From positions 11,414,013-11,478,012 of the forward strand of contig NC_092577.1 of NCBI RefSeq assembly GCF_037975245.1: a stretch of 64,000 nt of DNA, in the 5' to 3' direction. The notes under the pieces were generated by a model, which did no database searches, was not told the origin of the DNA, and saw only the letters and a program-made list of their open reading frames with translations. Made by a program: the position numbers and the translations under genes. Source of the DNA: Apostichopus japonicus (lineage: Eukaryota; Echinodermata; Holothuroidea; Aspidochirotida; Stichopodidae). Below, one piece after another: positions 21,459 through 33,455 of the stretch (the first letter of the stretch is position 1; every line of letters begins with the position of its first letter).

Positions 21459-24179
21459 ATGTTTGTTGGACTTTGCAACATTTGCAAGGTAACAACACGT
21501 TCAGTGAGTGAGTATGTGGCTCATGGACGGCGCCATAGAAATCAAGCCAATTCTCAATTTCGGTGCTGTTTTCAAGGATGCAGATACATATTTTCAACTT
21601 TTACAGCACTGAAAGTTCATATAACAAGGGAGCATCGTAACCAGAGACATGTAGAGCAGTCAAACAGATTTCATTCTGTTAATGTACCACTGAAGTGTGC
21701 TATTGCATACTGTAAGAAAGAATGCTCTGATTTGCATGCATTTTTAAGTCATCTCAAAAGTCACATGAATAATGGTCAGACAGTTGAATGCCCGTATGTT
21801 TCATGCAAGAGAAGGTACCACAAAAAGGCAACATTTTGTGTTCATTTGTCTCGTTGCCACAGAAATTGGTGTGCAAAACGTGTGAAAAATGCTCGCAAAA
21901 GTTTCAGATTTGATGCTGTAATTTCAGAAACAGCAAATAATTATGATGTAGAAACTGGCAATGCTAATAAGCCCACTACTGCAGAAGAAAGTTTGGATAT
22001 GGAATTTGGGGAAACTGAACATGACAATGTCATAGAAGTTGAGAGTAATTCTGATCAGTCAAAAGGGGAATTTTTGAAAAGTTTTGCATTATTTCTACTT
22101 AAGCTGCAAGGGAAACAATTAGTCCCAGAATCAACCGTACAAATTATTGTAGAGGAACTAAGAAACATACATGACATTTGCCTAGAATCTCTTAAAGTTA
22201 GGCTTACAGCAAAATTAAGGGCCGAAAACATTTGTAATGACCGTATTCATTCATTATTAGATGACCTTAACTTGGGAAATGAGTGGGATGTTGCTTTGGA
22301 CAGTAAGAAGGGAGAACTGCGCTCAAAACATAGTAGAAAAGAGTACTTTAAGTCACTGAATTTTGTTTCCCCAGAAGCTGTTCCCCTTGGGAGGGATATT
22401 TCAGGAAAAATGCATTACTGTCATTATGTTCCCATCTTGCAGACAATTAAAGTTCTCATTGATAATGACTTGATTCCAATAAAATCAGACAGGAGAGCCC
22501 ACAACATGCAGCTACCAGTGTTTACAGATATAACAGATGGGAAAATTTTCAAAGAAAATACACTTTTTGGAAGTGAGGAAAATGCATTGTCGGTTATTTT
22601 ATTCCAAGATGCCTTTGAAGTAGTGAATCCACTTGGATCTGCCAAAAAGAAACATAAAATATTGGCTGTGTATTTCACTCTGGGAAACATTCCTCCTCAG
22701 TATAGGTCCCAGGTAGAGTCATTGCAACTTGCACTTCTTTGTAGAGAGGTTGATTTCAAGAAGTATGGACAAGAAAAAGTATTTAAAAGGCTATTAAGAG
22801 ACTTGAAATTACTAGAAGAAACTGGTGTACAGGTCAAAGGTGGGCAAATTCGGAAAGGTTCATTGGCATGCATACTAGGAGATAATTTAGGCTCACACAC
22901 TATTGGCGGATTTGTTGAAAGCTTTTCATCTAAACATTATTGTAGGTATTGCTTACTGAGTTCAGCTGAATTTCAGTCAGGTGAGCCATATGCTCTGGGA
23001 AAGTGCAGAAGTCCCACCGAATATGACAGATGTGTAGAACATCTCCAACAGTCTGGTGAAGATAGCTTTGAGGGTATTAAATTTAACTCCCTCTTCAATA
23101 ATTTAAATTACTTCCATGTCTGTAATCCTGGCCTGCCACCTTGCTTGGGCCATGACCTTTTTGAAGGGGTAGTGGATTATGATTTGAAACTCTATATCGA
23201 TTACTGGGTTAATCAGAGACATTGGTTTACGTACCAAGACTTAAACAGAAAGTTAGAACTGTTTAAGTTCACTGGTAGTGACATCAATAACAAGCCTGCT
23301 CAGATAAATTCAAATAAAAGCAGACTTGGTGGAAATGCAGTTGAGAACTGGTGTTTGCTTAAACTTCTCCCAATTTTGGTGGGCCAGCAAATTTTGGATA
23401 AATCTGACAATGTTTGGAAACAATTTCTGCGTTTAAGAGAGATTGTTCAGCTTGTTTGTGCTCCTCAAATATCATGGGATGAAATTGTTTATCTGAAGGT
23501 GTTAATAGAAGAGTACCATGAGGAAAGAAAACAAATCTTTCCTGATGTGAAGCTTAGACCAAAACATCACTTTCTTTGTCATTATCCAGAGTTGACAGTT
23601 AAGTTTGGCCCTTTAATCAGAGTGTGGACACTGAGGTTTGAAAGCAAACACTCTTACTTCAAACGGTGTGCTAGGAATTGCCATAACTTTGTTAATGTAA
23701 CACATACGCTGTCAGAAAGACATCAGCAGCTGCAGGCATATAATAGTGCAGGGAGTATGTTTCCTGAAAAAAATTTCATTGAAAAAGGTGAGCAACTAAA
23801 TCCTGAGATTTTTAGTCCTGAAATTAGGGCTTCCCTGCTGTCAAAAGAGTTACAGGTTGATTCAGCCACAGTGAGTAACAAATTAAAGGTCTATGGTACT
23901 CAGTACAGTGCAGGTTTGTTTGTGGCATGCAAATGTACAGATTCAGTCTTGCAATTTGGCTGTATTCTGTTGACTCTTTTATGTAACAATGATGCATTTC
24001 TTGTTGTTAAACTGCATAATGCTACCCTTCTTGAGGAACTAGGTGTGTACTTGCTGCAACCATCAAATGATATAGACTGTCTGAAGGTTTCAGAACTTTG
24101 TGACTATTATCCATTGTCAGCTTATCCAGTTCAAGGAAGACTCCTGCTTCCACTGAAGCATAATTGTTTCCACTCATGA
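21459..24179 (+). CDS. CACTA/EnSpm-type transposase with four C2H2 zinc fingers
   Basis: 906 codons with no stop or frameshift. The start is taken at ATG 21,459 (AAAAATG context); an open frame reaches back to a possible splice acceptor at 21,410. Four Cys2-His2 fingers occupy residues ~6-132 (starting CNICK, CCFQGC, CAIAYC, CPYVSC), probably the DNA-binding part. An acidic linker (about 180-215) follows. The core has the order typical of CACTA transposases: FQDAFEVVNPLG (Asp ~384), a VYFTLGNIPPQYR block, ILGDNLGSH (Asp ~475), YCRYC, CLGHDLFEGV (~566), RPKHHFLCHYPEL and RFESKHSYFK (Glu ~728). Asp384, Asp475 and Glu728 are my proposed catalytic triad. Expected role: cutting and joining element ends in the nucleus. 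A partner gene lies 667 bp downstream on the same strand. Confidence 0.88.
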   Translation: MFVGLCNICKVTTRSVSEYVAHGRRHRNQANSQFRCCFQGCRYIFSTFTALKVHITREHRNQRHVEQSNRFHSVNVPLKCAIAYCKKECSDLHAFLSHLKSHMNNGQTVECPYVSCKRRYHKKATFCVHLSRCHRNWCAKRVKNARKSFRFDAVISETANNYDVETGNANKPTTAEESLDMEFGETEHDNVIEVESNSDQSKGEFLKSFALFLLKLQGKQLVPESTVQIIVEELRNIHDICLESLKVRLTAKLRAENICNDRIHSLLDDLNLGNEWDVALDSKKGELRSKHSRKEYFKSLNFVSPEAVPLGRDISGKMHYCHYVPILQTIKVLIDNDLIPIKSDRRAHNMQLPVFTDITDGKIFKENTLFGSEENALSVILFQDAFEVVNPLGSAKKKHKILAVYFTLGNIPPQYRSQVESLQLALLCREVDFKKYGQEKVFKRLLRDLKLLEETGVQVKGGQIRKGSLACILGDNLGSHTIGGFVESFSSKHYCRYCLLSSAEFQSGEPYALGKCRSPTEYDRCVEHLQQSGEDSFEGIKFNSLFNNLNYFHVCNPGLPPCLGHDLFEGVVDYDLKLYIDYWVNQRHWFTYQDLNRKLELFKFTGSDINNKPAQINSNKSRLGGNAVENWCLLKLLPILVGQQILDKSDNVWKQFLRLREIVQLVCAPQISWDEIVYLKVLIEEYHEERKQIFPDVKLRPKHHFLCHYPELTVKFGPLIRVWTLRFESKHSYFKRCARNCHNFVNVTHTLSERHQQLQAYNSAGSMFPEKNFIEKGEQLNPEIFSPEIRASLLSKELQVDSATVSNKLKVYGTQYSAGLFVACKCTDSVLQFGCILLTLLCNNDAFLVVKLHNATLLEELGVYLLQPSNDIDCLKVSELCDYYPLSAYPVQGRLLLPLKHNCFHS

Positions 24180-24845
24180 CTTTCTCAACAATGATGATGG
24201 TACTTGGCCATGGTATGGATGTATGTGCATGCATTTACCTTGCCTCATGTGTTCAATATGTCACATGTTTACACAGGGTCCAATACCGTACATTCAGCAT
24301 ATATCGTTCTAAGTTGTGTATGTTTATTGCATGTAAGGCATATATGCAGTTTCCCCAACAATGCTTCAAACATCATATAAACCTATCAAATATCAATGCT
24401 GGTGCTTCTCTGAGAAATTTTAGAGCATTTGGATGAAATGTTGCACCTAGCCTCAATTCAACAATTTATTCATTTAGTTCTGTTTTCATGTGAGTGAACA
24501 CTCACTCCTCACTTGGCCTATCATAGTCCACCAAATTCAAATTTTGGGACTGCATTTGCTATTTAATACATATTTATTCAGGCTTTATAATGTACTGAGT
24601 AGTTATCTTTCCTTGAACAAAGATCTACATTCTTGATAGTGCAGGAAAACAAAGTAATCTGAGCTATAGTAAAGGAATGGTCAATGCAGTGGTCATTATT
24701 TATTGCTTGAGCCATTGTGTAAAAATAGTATAGTTAGTATTTGTCAGTTTGAGGTGTCAACTCAATAGTGACAGACGTTCACATTAACAAAATCAGTCAG
24801 CTATATGTTTCTTGCTGTTGGCAGAGTGGTTTGTGTTGATTCAAA

Positions 24846-27386
24846 ATGGAACTGTCAGATACATCTTCAGATGATACTGTTCTTCTTGGTCCAATTGAGA
24901 GTGCTGTGAGTGATGTCTTTCCACTACTGCCCACCTACAAGATTAAGGAGGTGCTAGAACTGCTCATAAGAGCAGGAGTTGAAAGTGTTGCAGATTTAAA
25001 GTATGTTACAGAAGAGGATCTCCAAAATTTGAAACCAATTCAGCGGAGAAAGCTTTTGAAAGCTTGGTCTACAAGGGTTGAAGGTACTGTATCGTCCAGA
25101 CCCCAGTATTTTGTACATTTCTTTTAGTAGGCCAATTTAGTGTGCACAGCACAGTACTTGCAGAGTGAGGAGGCAATATGTGACCTGGAAACTATCATGT
25201 TTACCAAAAGGACAAAAAAATCACTACCAAAAGTCATTACAGTTCTGAAATGAAGAGTTTGTGACTAGATCATGCTTGAACAGCCTACATGTAATCTTGC
25301 AAGTTTATCTGCTTTATAGTTGAGGTAATCATTCATGGACAGTTGAAACTTTGCAGTGTAAATATGTACAAGACTCTAACTTTGTAATTAATAAACATTC
25401 CAGTGCTTTTATGTCCACACATTCTCATCCTTGTTTTCAGATAGACAGTGTTTTCGTTGTGCCAATGGCATACTGTACACTACTTGTATTCTGTATCAAT
25501 TTCAATTGCAGTTGTTTAGAGAAATGAGGAAATGCAAGTTTGTTGGCTTGTAGCTAATGCTTTCATATCATTGTAAGACTGGTTATGTACACATGTGGCA
25601 ACAAGAGACTACACTAGTTCTTACATATTTCTTGGAAATTTAATGTTTTTATTCATTGAAAACATTTCTGTTAGTTTTAGAGGTAGTCCTCGCCCCATTT
25701 CATGAAGAGTTACCCTCAGTCTTAGTTTGATTTATTGCTAACTTATGTTCTACATATCAAACTTGACTGAGCATAACTCTTTGTGAAACAAGGCCCTGAT
25801 GTTCAGTTTTTCCTTTTTTTTCGCCAGATACTACCCCAAGTGAACTAAATCACCAACTGGAGTTGGGAATGGAAGATTTTCAACTAGTCGGATCAGTTGC
25901 TTCTTCAGAGTCATCCAGCTCAAGTCCAGGAACTCCTACCTCACTAAAGAAGCACTGGGTGGAAACTTTTACAGTCCAGTGGAACAAAATGCCTAAGAAC
26001 TTAAGTGATTCATTAAAGAAATGTACAAGGCCATCACCAAGAGACAGAAGGGAAATGATACGAATAATATGTGATGACATCATGAAGAAAAATCGCAATC
26101 CGGGCCGTAAGAATCTTGCCATTATTTCAAAAACAATTGTTGATTCTTACCCAGCAAGCTTTAGAGATGACATAGGCGGTGAAGTTATTGGAGATGGCTT
26201 TGAATCTGTACTTAAGCAAATGGAAAACAGAATCAACAACCTGAGGCGGACTGAAACATATCTGCCAGGAACGTCTTCATTGACCAGCACATCAGATGAT
26301 GAGTCTTCAGAACAGAAGCCTAAGCGAGCAAAAAAACGAGACTCTTATGGTTGTCAGAACTGGCAACCAAAAGGGTTGCCAGAGAGGGAAGACGAAACAT
26401 CTCAAAAGAGGAGAACCCTTGAACTAAAGGAAATGTATGAAAATGAAGATAAGTGGGATGAAGACATCATTCAGATGAACATGAAACTGTTGTATTTCAC
26501 TATCCGCACAATGATCAATACAAACAGCATAACCCTCATAGGGATAATAGAAGAATACCCATTTCTCCTGGAAAGCATTGGTATGATGAGCCACTTTCAT
26601 GAATTGGTTGGTATTGAACTGATGCCTACTCTTTCTAAATCTTTAGATACCAAAGGTCAGTCTGTTATGCACTATTTGAGGAAAGTTGCTACCAAAAAGC
26701 CAGCTTTAAAAGATGTTTTTGATGCCATAGAAGTTGCCAGAGCAGAAACAAACGATCTTACTCCTGAGATGCCTGGATTAATCTGGCTACTTACTTGCTA
26801 CTTTGGGGAGAAAGTAGATACCCTGTTGTACCTATCAAAGGTGAGTATTTCTATAAAGTGAACTGATATATTTTTTCTATTTCATTTATTTGCAAAGGTT
26901 GTCATGCTGGTAAATTACTTGGCAAATATTATAGCAAGATAAGGTTGAAGACTACAGTAAAAAGTGCAATTTCACCCTGGTAAAGTTGAACTAACCATAG
27001 ATTAGTTGAAAGCCTCATTTTAAGCAAGGGATGGCAAAGTGGGGATTTTAAGTAAAATTTCAGTGTCACATTGTTATAGTCTCTGTAGTGTTATGTTGAT
27101 CAGCCTTTCAGGACACCTTACATAGAGTTGCAAATCAGCCCCATGACAACAACCTGACTATGCCACAGGTGCAGAATATGTTCTTAGATCATGCCAAAAG
27201 CAATGTGTGTACTCGAGGTGTAATGCCACATGTGTTCTTTTAAGTGTGTTTATACAGACTTGGTCAAAATGTGTGCTGTATATGGCCAATAATTAAACAT
27301 TATTTAGTAATGAGTAGTCATGTAGACTGCCATCATGATGGCTACTGAAGTGAACTTTGACCTACACTAAGGTGACAATTAACTGC

Positions 27387-27417
<31 letters not shown>

Positions 27418-30083
27418 CTGCTATATAATATCCTAACTAGGGCCCTGTTCCATACAGAGTTTTTCTTTGTCTTGAGTGTGATTTAAAGTTAAACACAGAC
27501 TGAATCAAATCTAAGATTGTGGGTTACTCTTTGTAGAATGGGGCCCAGATCAAATTGTTATCCAATTTCTGCCACCAGACAACTTTGTATAAGTTTCAGG
27601 TTTTAAAATACAAGTTGCACATATTTTACTTTCCCAGGAGACAAGCAGTGATCAGGAGGCTGTTTCTGGCTTGAACTCTCCATCACCCTGTAGTGTTGTT
27701 TCGGGTAAGCTTCTTGAATGTACATTTCGGGTGTTTCTGTTTACAGAGCTTTGTTATTTTCATCAACAATATTTAAGCACATCAGATTTAAAGTATCCCT
27801 TGGATCCTGCTCAACATTTTTTTTGAATACTACTGATTGTTTTACCAAGCCTGTCTTTTCCTACCATTGATCCCTTGCTAGGCTCAGACTAAAGTAGGAA
27901 TTCCTGTTTCTTAATTCAAATGCAAAGTCTTCCTTTCCAAATTGTGCAATAGAGGTATATACTTATCAAAAGTGTTCTAAATGTGACATGGGAATAAATG
28001 TACTAGCTTTCAGTGTGGTAGATACTTGTTAGATACTGAGAAGCAGTTTGCCAAGATTTAGTATAATGTGATATTTAGATGAAAGAGAAGATTCATTTAT
28101 TGAAGTTACATCTTCTGGCTATGATGGGAAGTGGCTCTAAATATGCCACAAACCATTGTCAAAATTTAGGGATTAGTCTGGCGGCAGTAATTTAGACTCA
28201 GTTTGGTGTAATGGCATAAGCAATCATCCAACTCTTACTTGGAAGCATCAGCTAAATCCTTCAAATCTCTCATTCAGGTTGGTTCAGAATGTTAATGTCC
28301 AGTAGTAAAGGTAAAAATGTAACAGAAACATTGTTTTGAGATTAAAAGAATGACGTGTACATATTTATGAATTAGTATAGAGGGTTTGTAGTCAGAATGG
28401 GGTAATTGCATTTGGCCTTTCAAGTTATGCATAAGGTTTGCATAGAATCCAAGATGCAAGGCAATAGATAGATGACCAATGATCTTGTTTGGTGTGATAC
28501 CTATTCTTACAGAGGCAGGGCAGAGAATTTTTTTCTTCCAATGTGGGGGAGGGGTTGTCCACTGATTTAGGCTTTGCATCATTCAGTGAAAAATCAGTGG
28601 GTTCTGCTTGCAATTCACTTTTGATCTTGTCATTGCAGTTTCTAGGTTAAGTGTTTAATGGACATACCTTTTTTAAGGTCCCTAAAAAAGTTACTACTCT
28701 TGAGAATGTTACATGATAATCCTTCAGTAAAAGAATGGAAACATATTCTTAGTCCGTAACAGCACTAAAAAAAATTCAATTTCGGAAAATAATGACAAAG
28801 TGAAACTCGGATTGACATTTTTATCTTTGTTTGAATATTGATATCACAGGAACCACACTGTTGGCCGGGCGGAAGTATATGATCGCAGTTGACAAGGTAG
28901 TTGTCAATCATCTTATTGCTGATTTTCAGAGTGCCCTTGCCTACCTCTTTGCCACATACTATGTTTTAAACATTCAGTATCCTGCAGACAGCTGTGTGAC
29001 ATTGGAGTTCATCCAGAGGTAAGTGTTAATGGAATATGAATGAATATTTGTACAGTAGTGGTTATAGCTGGGATTGGAGTTGTAACTCATGGTAGTGTTT
29101 TCCTTGTATAGTGTGTTTTCTACCAACACTTGCGAAAGACTTGAACCAGTGTAAAATTCAGTTGAGTAGTTACACAAGTAAGTCATAATTTGTCAGTCTA
29201 GAGAGAAGATCATGATCCCAACTTAGAATACCATTGAAGGTACTGTTACTTGAAATTTGGTCATAGTCTAACTTAACAATTATTTACCTCAGTTTAGATG
29301 AACTGCTGCAGTAGGTGTTTAGTGTTAAATAGTAACAGCATCATTAATTTGAAGATCGTAGAATATTTATGCAGTGACATTTGTAGAGCCTTAGTCCCAT
29401 CAACATTGGGATTAAACTTGCAACAAAATGCACAGTTGAAAAAGTCGATCCTGATCGTTGCTCCAAGAAGATCAGTGTCCTATTTCCTTTCAACTACAAT
29501 CCACCTGCATTTTGTCGATTTTGAAGTTGATTCTTGTGTTTCATCGTCAGACTTTGTTTAAAATTTACTGCTTGTAGAATTGTATAGATGGGACCCAGGC
29601 TTTAATCCTTCAAACTGTACATTCCAAATTGATTTCATGGACAGTCTTCTTGTGGAATTGACTGTTATAAACAACAACTGTTCTCTAAAAAAAGTTATAA
29701 AAGAATTGTGAATTAGGAAATATGCTTGAAAATGTTTTGACCACAATCATTATGACTTTCATAATTATAAATATAAACTAATATGAAAGCAGTGTGAGAA
29801 GCCATTTAATTTATACCTGAAACAGTGAAGTGAATAATTAATGTGCAACAAATTTTCAGAAGTATCATGTTTTAAAGACATGGTTTTCTACTGGTCAAGT
29901 GTCAAGGTCAATGATGAAAATATTAATTCCCACCAAAAGTAACAAAAATCAACTCTTTTTTTTTTTGGCAGGTGCTTTGTTGGAATCAACCCACCCACAT
30001 CAGGAAAAAGTAGGAAATCCTCAGCCATAAATCCCAAAGTGTTGTCTCTTTTGGGACATATCAAGGATGAGTCAACAAAGTAA
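24846..30083 (+). CDS. SAM-domain protein of the CACTA element, five exons
   Basis: Exons 24,846-25,083, 25,828-26,840, 27,638-27,704, 28,850-29,018 and 29,972-30,083 all have GT-AG borders and join in frame, giving 532 residues plus stop. ATG 24,846 follows CAAA. Residues ~30-79 form a SAM-like helical domain (YKIKEVLELLIRAGV, VTEEDLQNLKPIQRRKLLKAW). A Ser-rich linker, a basic KPKRAKKR patch near residue 245 (possible nuclear signal) and an all-alpha region follow. The end has YMIAVDKVVVNHLI, LFATYYVLNIQYP, CFVGINP and NPKVLSLL motifs, as in SAMD3-like proteins of fish and invertebrates. The polyadenylation signal AATAAA overlaps the stop codon. SAM domains mediate protein-protein association; a role as second transposition protein is inferred from position. 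Confidence 0.82.
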
Positions 30084-30920
30084 TAAAAAAATCAAACAGT
30101 GTAGTATGGTGATCAGTGGACTTATTTCGAGTTTAGTTACTACAGGAACCATTTAGAAACGTTTGTTTTTTTGTTTTTATTCAACTCATTTAAAATCAAG
30201 TTAAGATGGTTACTTCTGGCTGGAACCTCAATGTCGCCTTTAGCCACTCTTAGTGTTTCCTTCATGTATATAGACATTCAGCTTATATGTAAGGAACGTT
30301 CAGGTGGATGATGTTTTTATGTACTACGATCAGTACTGAGTACACAGACATGAAATAATCTGCACCCCAATCTCCATATTCTGTGCCTCTAAAGCAGAAT
30401 GGTTTCAGATGAAATTTTGTTTTAGATAATTAAAGAGAACTGAAATCTATGCATTTTCATGGGCTTTGCATCACATTTTCTACCTAAGGTGGACTTGAAG
30501 CAAGCAGGAGATGAGACTGTAGAGTTTGTTTATGGAATTCTATTCATTCATGTTGGCATGTTATTCAGACATATAAAGTATTGATTAATATGAAGTTCTA
30601 TTACTAACACTATATTGTTACACCTGCCTGCTAAAAGTTCACTTTTGATAGTAAATGTGACACCTTCTATGACCTTACATTTCAAATTGCCCAAAGAATT
30701 GACTGCAAATTTGTGCCCCCTTCTATCCTCTTCCTAGAGTGCTATTCAATTGAAGAAAAATTTCATCCAGTGGATTTCCTGATCATAGCATGCATTAAGG
30801 CAGTAGCCACAAAAGGAAACTTTCTAATAAGTATAAATGTTTACAAGGACAATGGGTTCATTTTAATACCAGTGCTCATGCACATTGAACCATTCCTTAA
30901 ATGGTGAAATGTTTGCCATT

Positions 30921-31132
30921 TTTCGTTTTCAGTGGTGAGTTTATACTATGTGATATTATTTAAACTACTTCATTTAAAAAAAAGTGTGATTACAGTGTGT
31001 AGTGCCACAAAACTATACTAACGTTTTTTCGTTTTCAGTGGTGAGTTTATACTATGTGATATTATTTAAACTACTTCATTTAAAAAAAAGTGTGATTACA
31101 GTGTGTAGTGCCACAAAACTATACTAACGTAT
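30921..31132. repeat. 106-bp direct tandem duplication
   Basis: Two nearly identical units (30,921-31,026 and 31,027-31,132), each starting TTTCGTTTTCAGTGGTGAG, inside the CACTA 3' non-coding region. Confidence 0.9.
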
Positions 31133-32635
31133 GCTTGTCTATTACTGTGTGTAGTGTAGGGTCTATAGGAATTGCACTGCCTATGCATTAAGACCAAGTT
31201 TTCCCTTTCTACATCCCCTACCCCAGTGAAATACTCCATCAAATAATTATTAATGTACTTGTGAGAATATCCATTTCTGGCTGGAATTTATATTTTAGTC
31301 TTGGTATTCATAGACATCTGGTTTGGAATTGACAGGGCCTGAAGTTTATATTGGCATGCACCAATTTTTTCAACATTGAAAAAGAGGTTTACTGTTTCAG
31401 TTTTGGACTTTAAGTTACTTCCTTGTTGATTTACTAAGTTCTGTGTTTTTAGTTTCCATTTTGACATTTGCATTGCATAAATGATTGCATGTTCATGATA
31501 TCATGGCTCAGCTTTATATGAAAATGTTTGAAAGTTGTGTAATAATAATTAGAAAGTTTGAAGCTTATAACGTCAATTAACCCTTAAGCCTACCATGTAA
31601 TAAGGTTTTGGCTAATGATTGTATTCCATTTGAAATGACCACTTTGGGATAGTTTCAGGGTGTTTGTCGTCCCAAACTGGGGTCTTCCACTTCATGGGTT
31701 GAAAAATAATGTTTGAAAGTGATATACAGAAGATGATCATATAGTTGTTGTTGAATAGTTGGTCATAAGGCACATGCCTTGACCAACTCTATGGAGAATT
31801 TTTAATACTGTGAGGAGGCTGACATAATATAGTATATGATTATAAATACATTACAAGGATATTATTGTATGAAAAATCTTACTTTAGCTTAATATTCGGT
31901 GAAGAGCTTTTTGCAGTATATGCCATTTAGAAAGTTTATAATTGCAGTCAGTTTGTAAAATTAAGGGTCACATAGTTTGTGGTTTTTTTGGGCAACTTAA
32001 TTGGCCCTAACCAAAGATAGCAACAAATGAAGTAGCTTTCAATGTGTTGCTTTTGGTGTAAGGTGATCTTACCACCTCTTGAGAACAGTTGCAAAACCTG
32101 TATCTCTTATTGTTCCTATACAGACTTTTGTAACTGGTTTGTAATTGCCTTGGCCTGAAGTTTGTGATATCAGTCACCAGTCTTTTCTCAAATCTTGAAA
32201 AGTAGAATTATTGTTTCAGTGTTGAAGTTTAAGTTCTCTACTTGTTGTTTTATAATTGAGTTTTTGTGTTTCTAGGATCTACTTAAGAAGCTTTTAGTTT
32301 TAGTAAAGTGGTGAAAAGTGATAGGTTAAAAGCACCTTTGTATGTGCATGTTTTTGGGGAAGACCTCACTCCAAGATGAATGAAGAAGTTGTGTAAATAA
32401 AGGGTGAAAATAAACATGAGCATTTCAACGTACTTCTACCGTATATTTTTGGCGTATTCCTTAAGTATGTACTTACTTTTTGTAGAAACTTTGCCGTAAA
32501 CTAAGACGGATAAAACCCATCAATTTATTTTAATTGTCAATATCAAATTTTCACACTTATGTTTCTTTTTTATGGAATTGATAAACCATTAATAATTCAC
32601 ATAAAAAAAATTGTTAAAGGACAGATTTAGTAGAC
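31133..32635. other. 3' non-coding region of CACTA element
   Basis: No gene recognised. Segments near 31,270-31,460 and 32,110-32,280 resemble each other (GGCCTGAAGTTT, AGTTTAAGTT.CTTGTTG, TTCTGTGTTTTT-like), suggesting an old internal duplication. Confidence 0.45.
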
Positions 32636-32639
32636 AAAC

Positions 32640-33228
32640 ACGTTAAAAGCGTCTGTAAAAAAAAACATAAATTTGAATTTTATCAGAAGATTTAAGCAAA
32701 TTGACTGAACGATTAACATCAAAAACTTGTAAAAAGACAGAATTTAGAAGTAAAACCGTCTGTAAAAAAACAGACAAAAATTGTAATTTTATCAGACAAT
32801 TTGGTAAATTAACATCGAAAACTTGTAAAAAGACAGAATTTAGAAGTAAAACCGTCTGTAAAAAAACAGACAAAAATTGTAATTTTATCAGACGATTTGG
32901 TAAATTAACATCGAAAACTTGTAAAAAGACAAAATTTGGTAGTAAAACACAATAAAACTGTCTGTAAACAAACAGGAATAAATTGTAATTTTATCAGAAG
33001 AATTCAGTTAAATATACATGAGAAAAATGCTAAATAAAACAGAATTTTTATGTTATTCTATTTAACAGATTATTCTTGTAAAAATTTTAACTGGAAAACT
33101 ATGTAAAAAGAAAACATTATTTTCCAGTTAATTACTTTTTACAGAATGTCTGTAAAAATAACAGGAAACGATTGGAAACTTGTTTTCCAATCGTTTTCTG
33201 TTAATTTACAGAAATTTTTTTAACAGTG
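32640..33228. repeat. Right subterminal repeats and TIR of the CACTA element
   Basis: About three units of a 96-97-bp repeat begin at 32,713, 32,810 and 32,906, each with GTCTGTAAAAAAACAGAC, itself an inverted repeat. Then follow further CTGTAAAA motifs, a ~20-bp-arm hairpin at 33,159-33,202, and the TIR ending AACAGTG at 33,228. An 84-codon open frame here is only the repeat being read. Confidence 0.85.
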
Positions 33229-33455
33229 TACACTGGTCCTTCGGGCAACTCCGAGAGCATATTTACAATTGGGTCAGGGTGACGGTTAAACTGGCACCAC
33301 TAGGTCGTCGTGTGCCCTGGCCCTTATAACCTCCTCCCGACTTTTAAAAAGATTCGAGCTTTTCATATATAAGCCCCCCAAAACTTCTGGATTGGGTTCG
33401 ACAATGGACCGAGGCCCGGGGGTTTGTTTGGGAATTGCTCAATGCTGGTAGTAAC

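Larger units (their letters stand above)
19558..33228 (+). mobile_element. 13.7-kb CACTA (EnSpm-type) transposon, apparently complete
   Basis: The left end CACTGTTAAAAA at 19,558 matches the reverse complement of the right end at 33,228. Both TIRs continue into an imperfect ATNTCTGT..TT.ACAGA segment. TA flanks both ends (19,556-19,557 and 33,229-33,230), within the 2-3-bp duplications known for CACTA elements. Subterminal regions are full of CTGTAAA/TTTACAG motifs and contain a 96-bp tandem repeat (right) and a long hairpin (33,159-33,202). The interior has, in one orientation, an intact zinc-finger transposase (21,459-24,179) and an intact five-exon SAM-domain gene (24,846-30,083). The two-gene layout fits the superfamily; calling the SAM protein its accessory factor is an inference. 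Confidence 0.88.

Noticed and set aside
22424-22900. Minus-strand frames opposite the transposase
   Set aside because: They are shadows of the intact plus-strand gene.
32643-32955. Lys/Thr-rich repeat protein on plus strand and Leu-rich one on minus strand
   Set aside because: They are the 96-bp CACTA subterminal repeat; the period is a multiple of three, so frames stay open.
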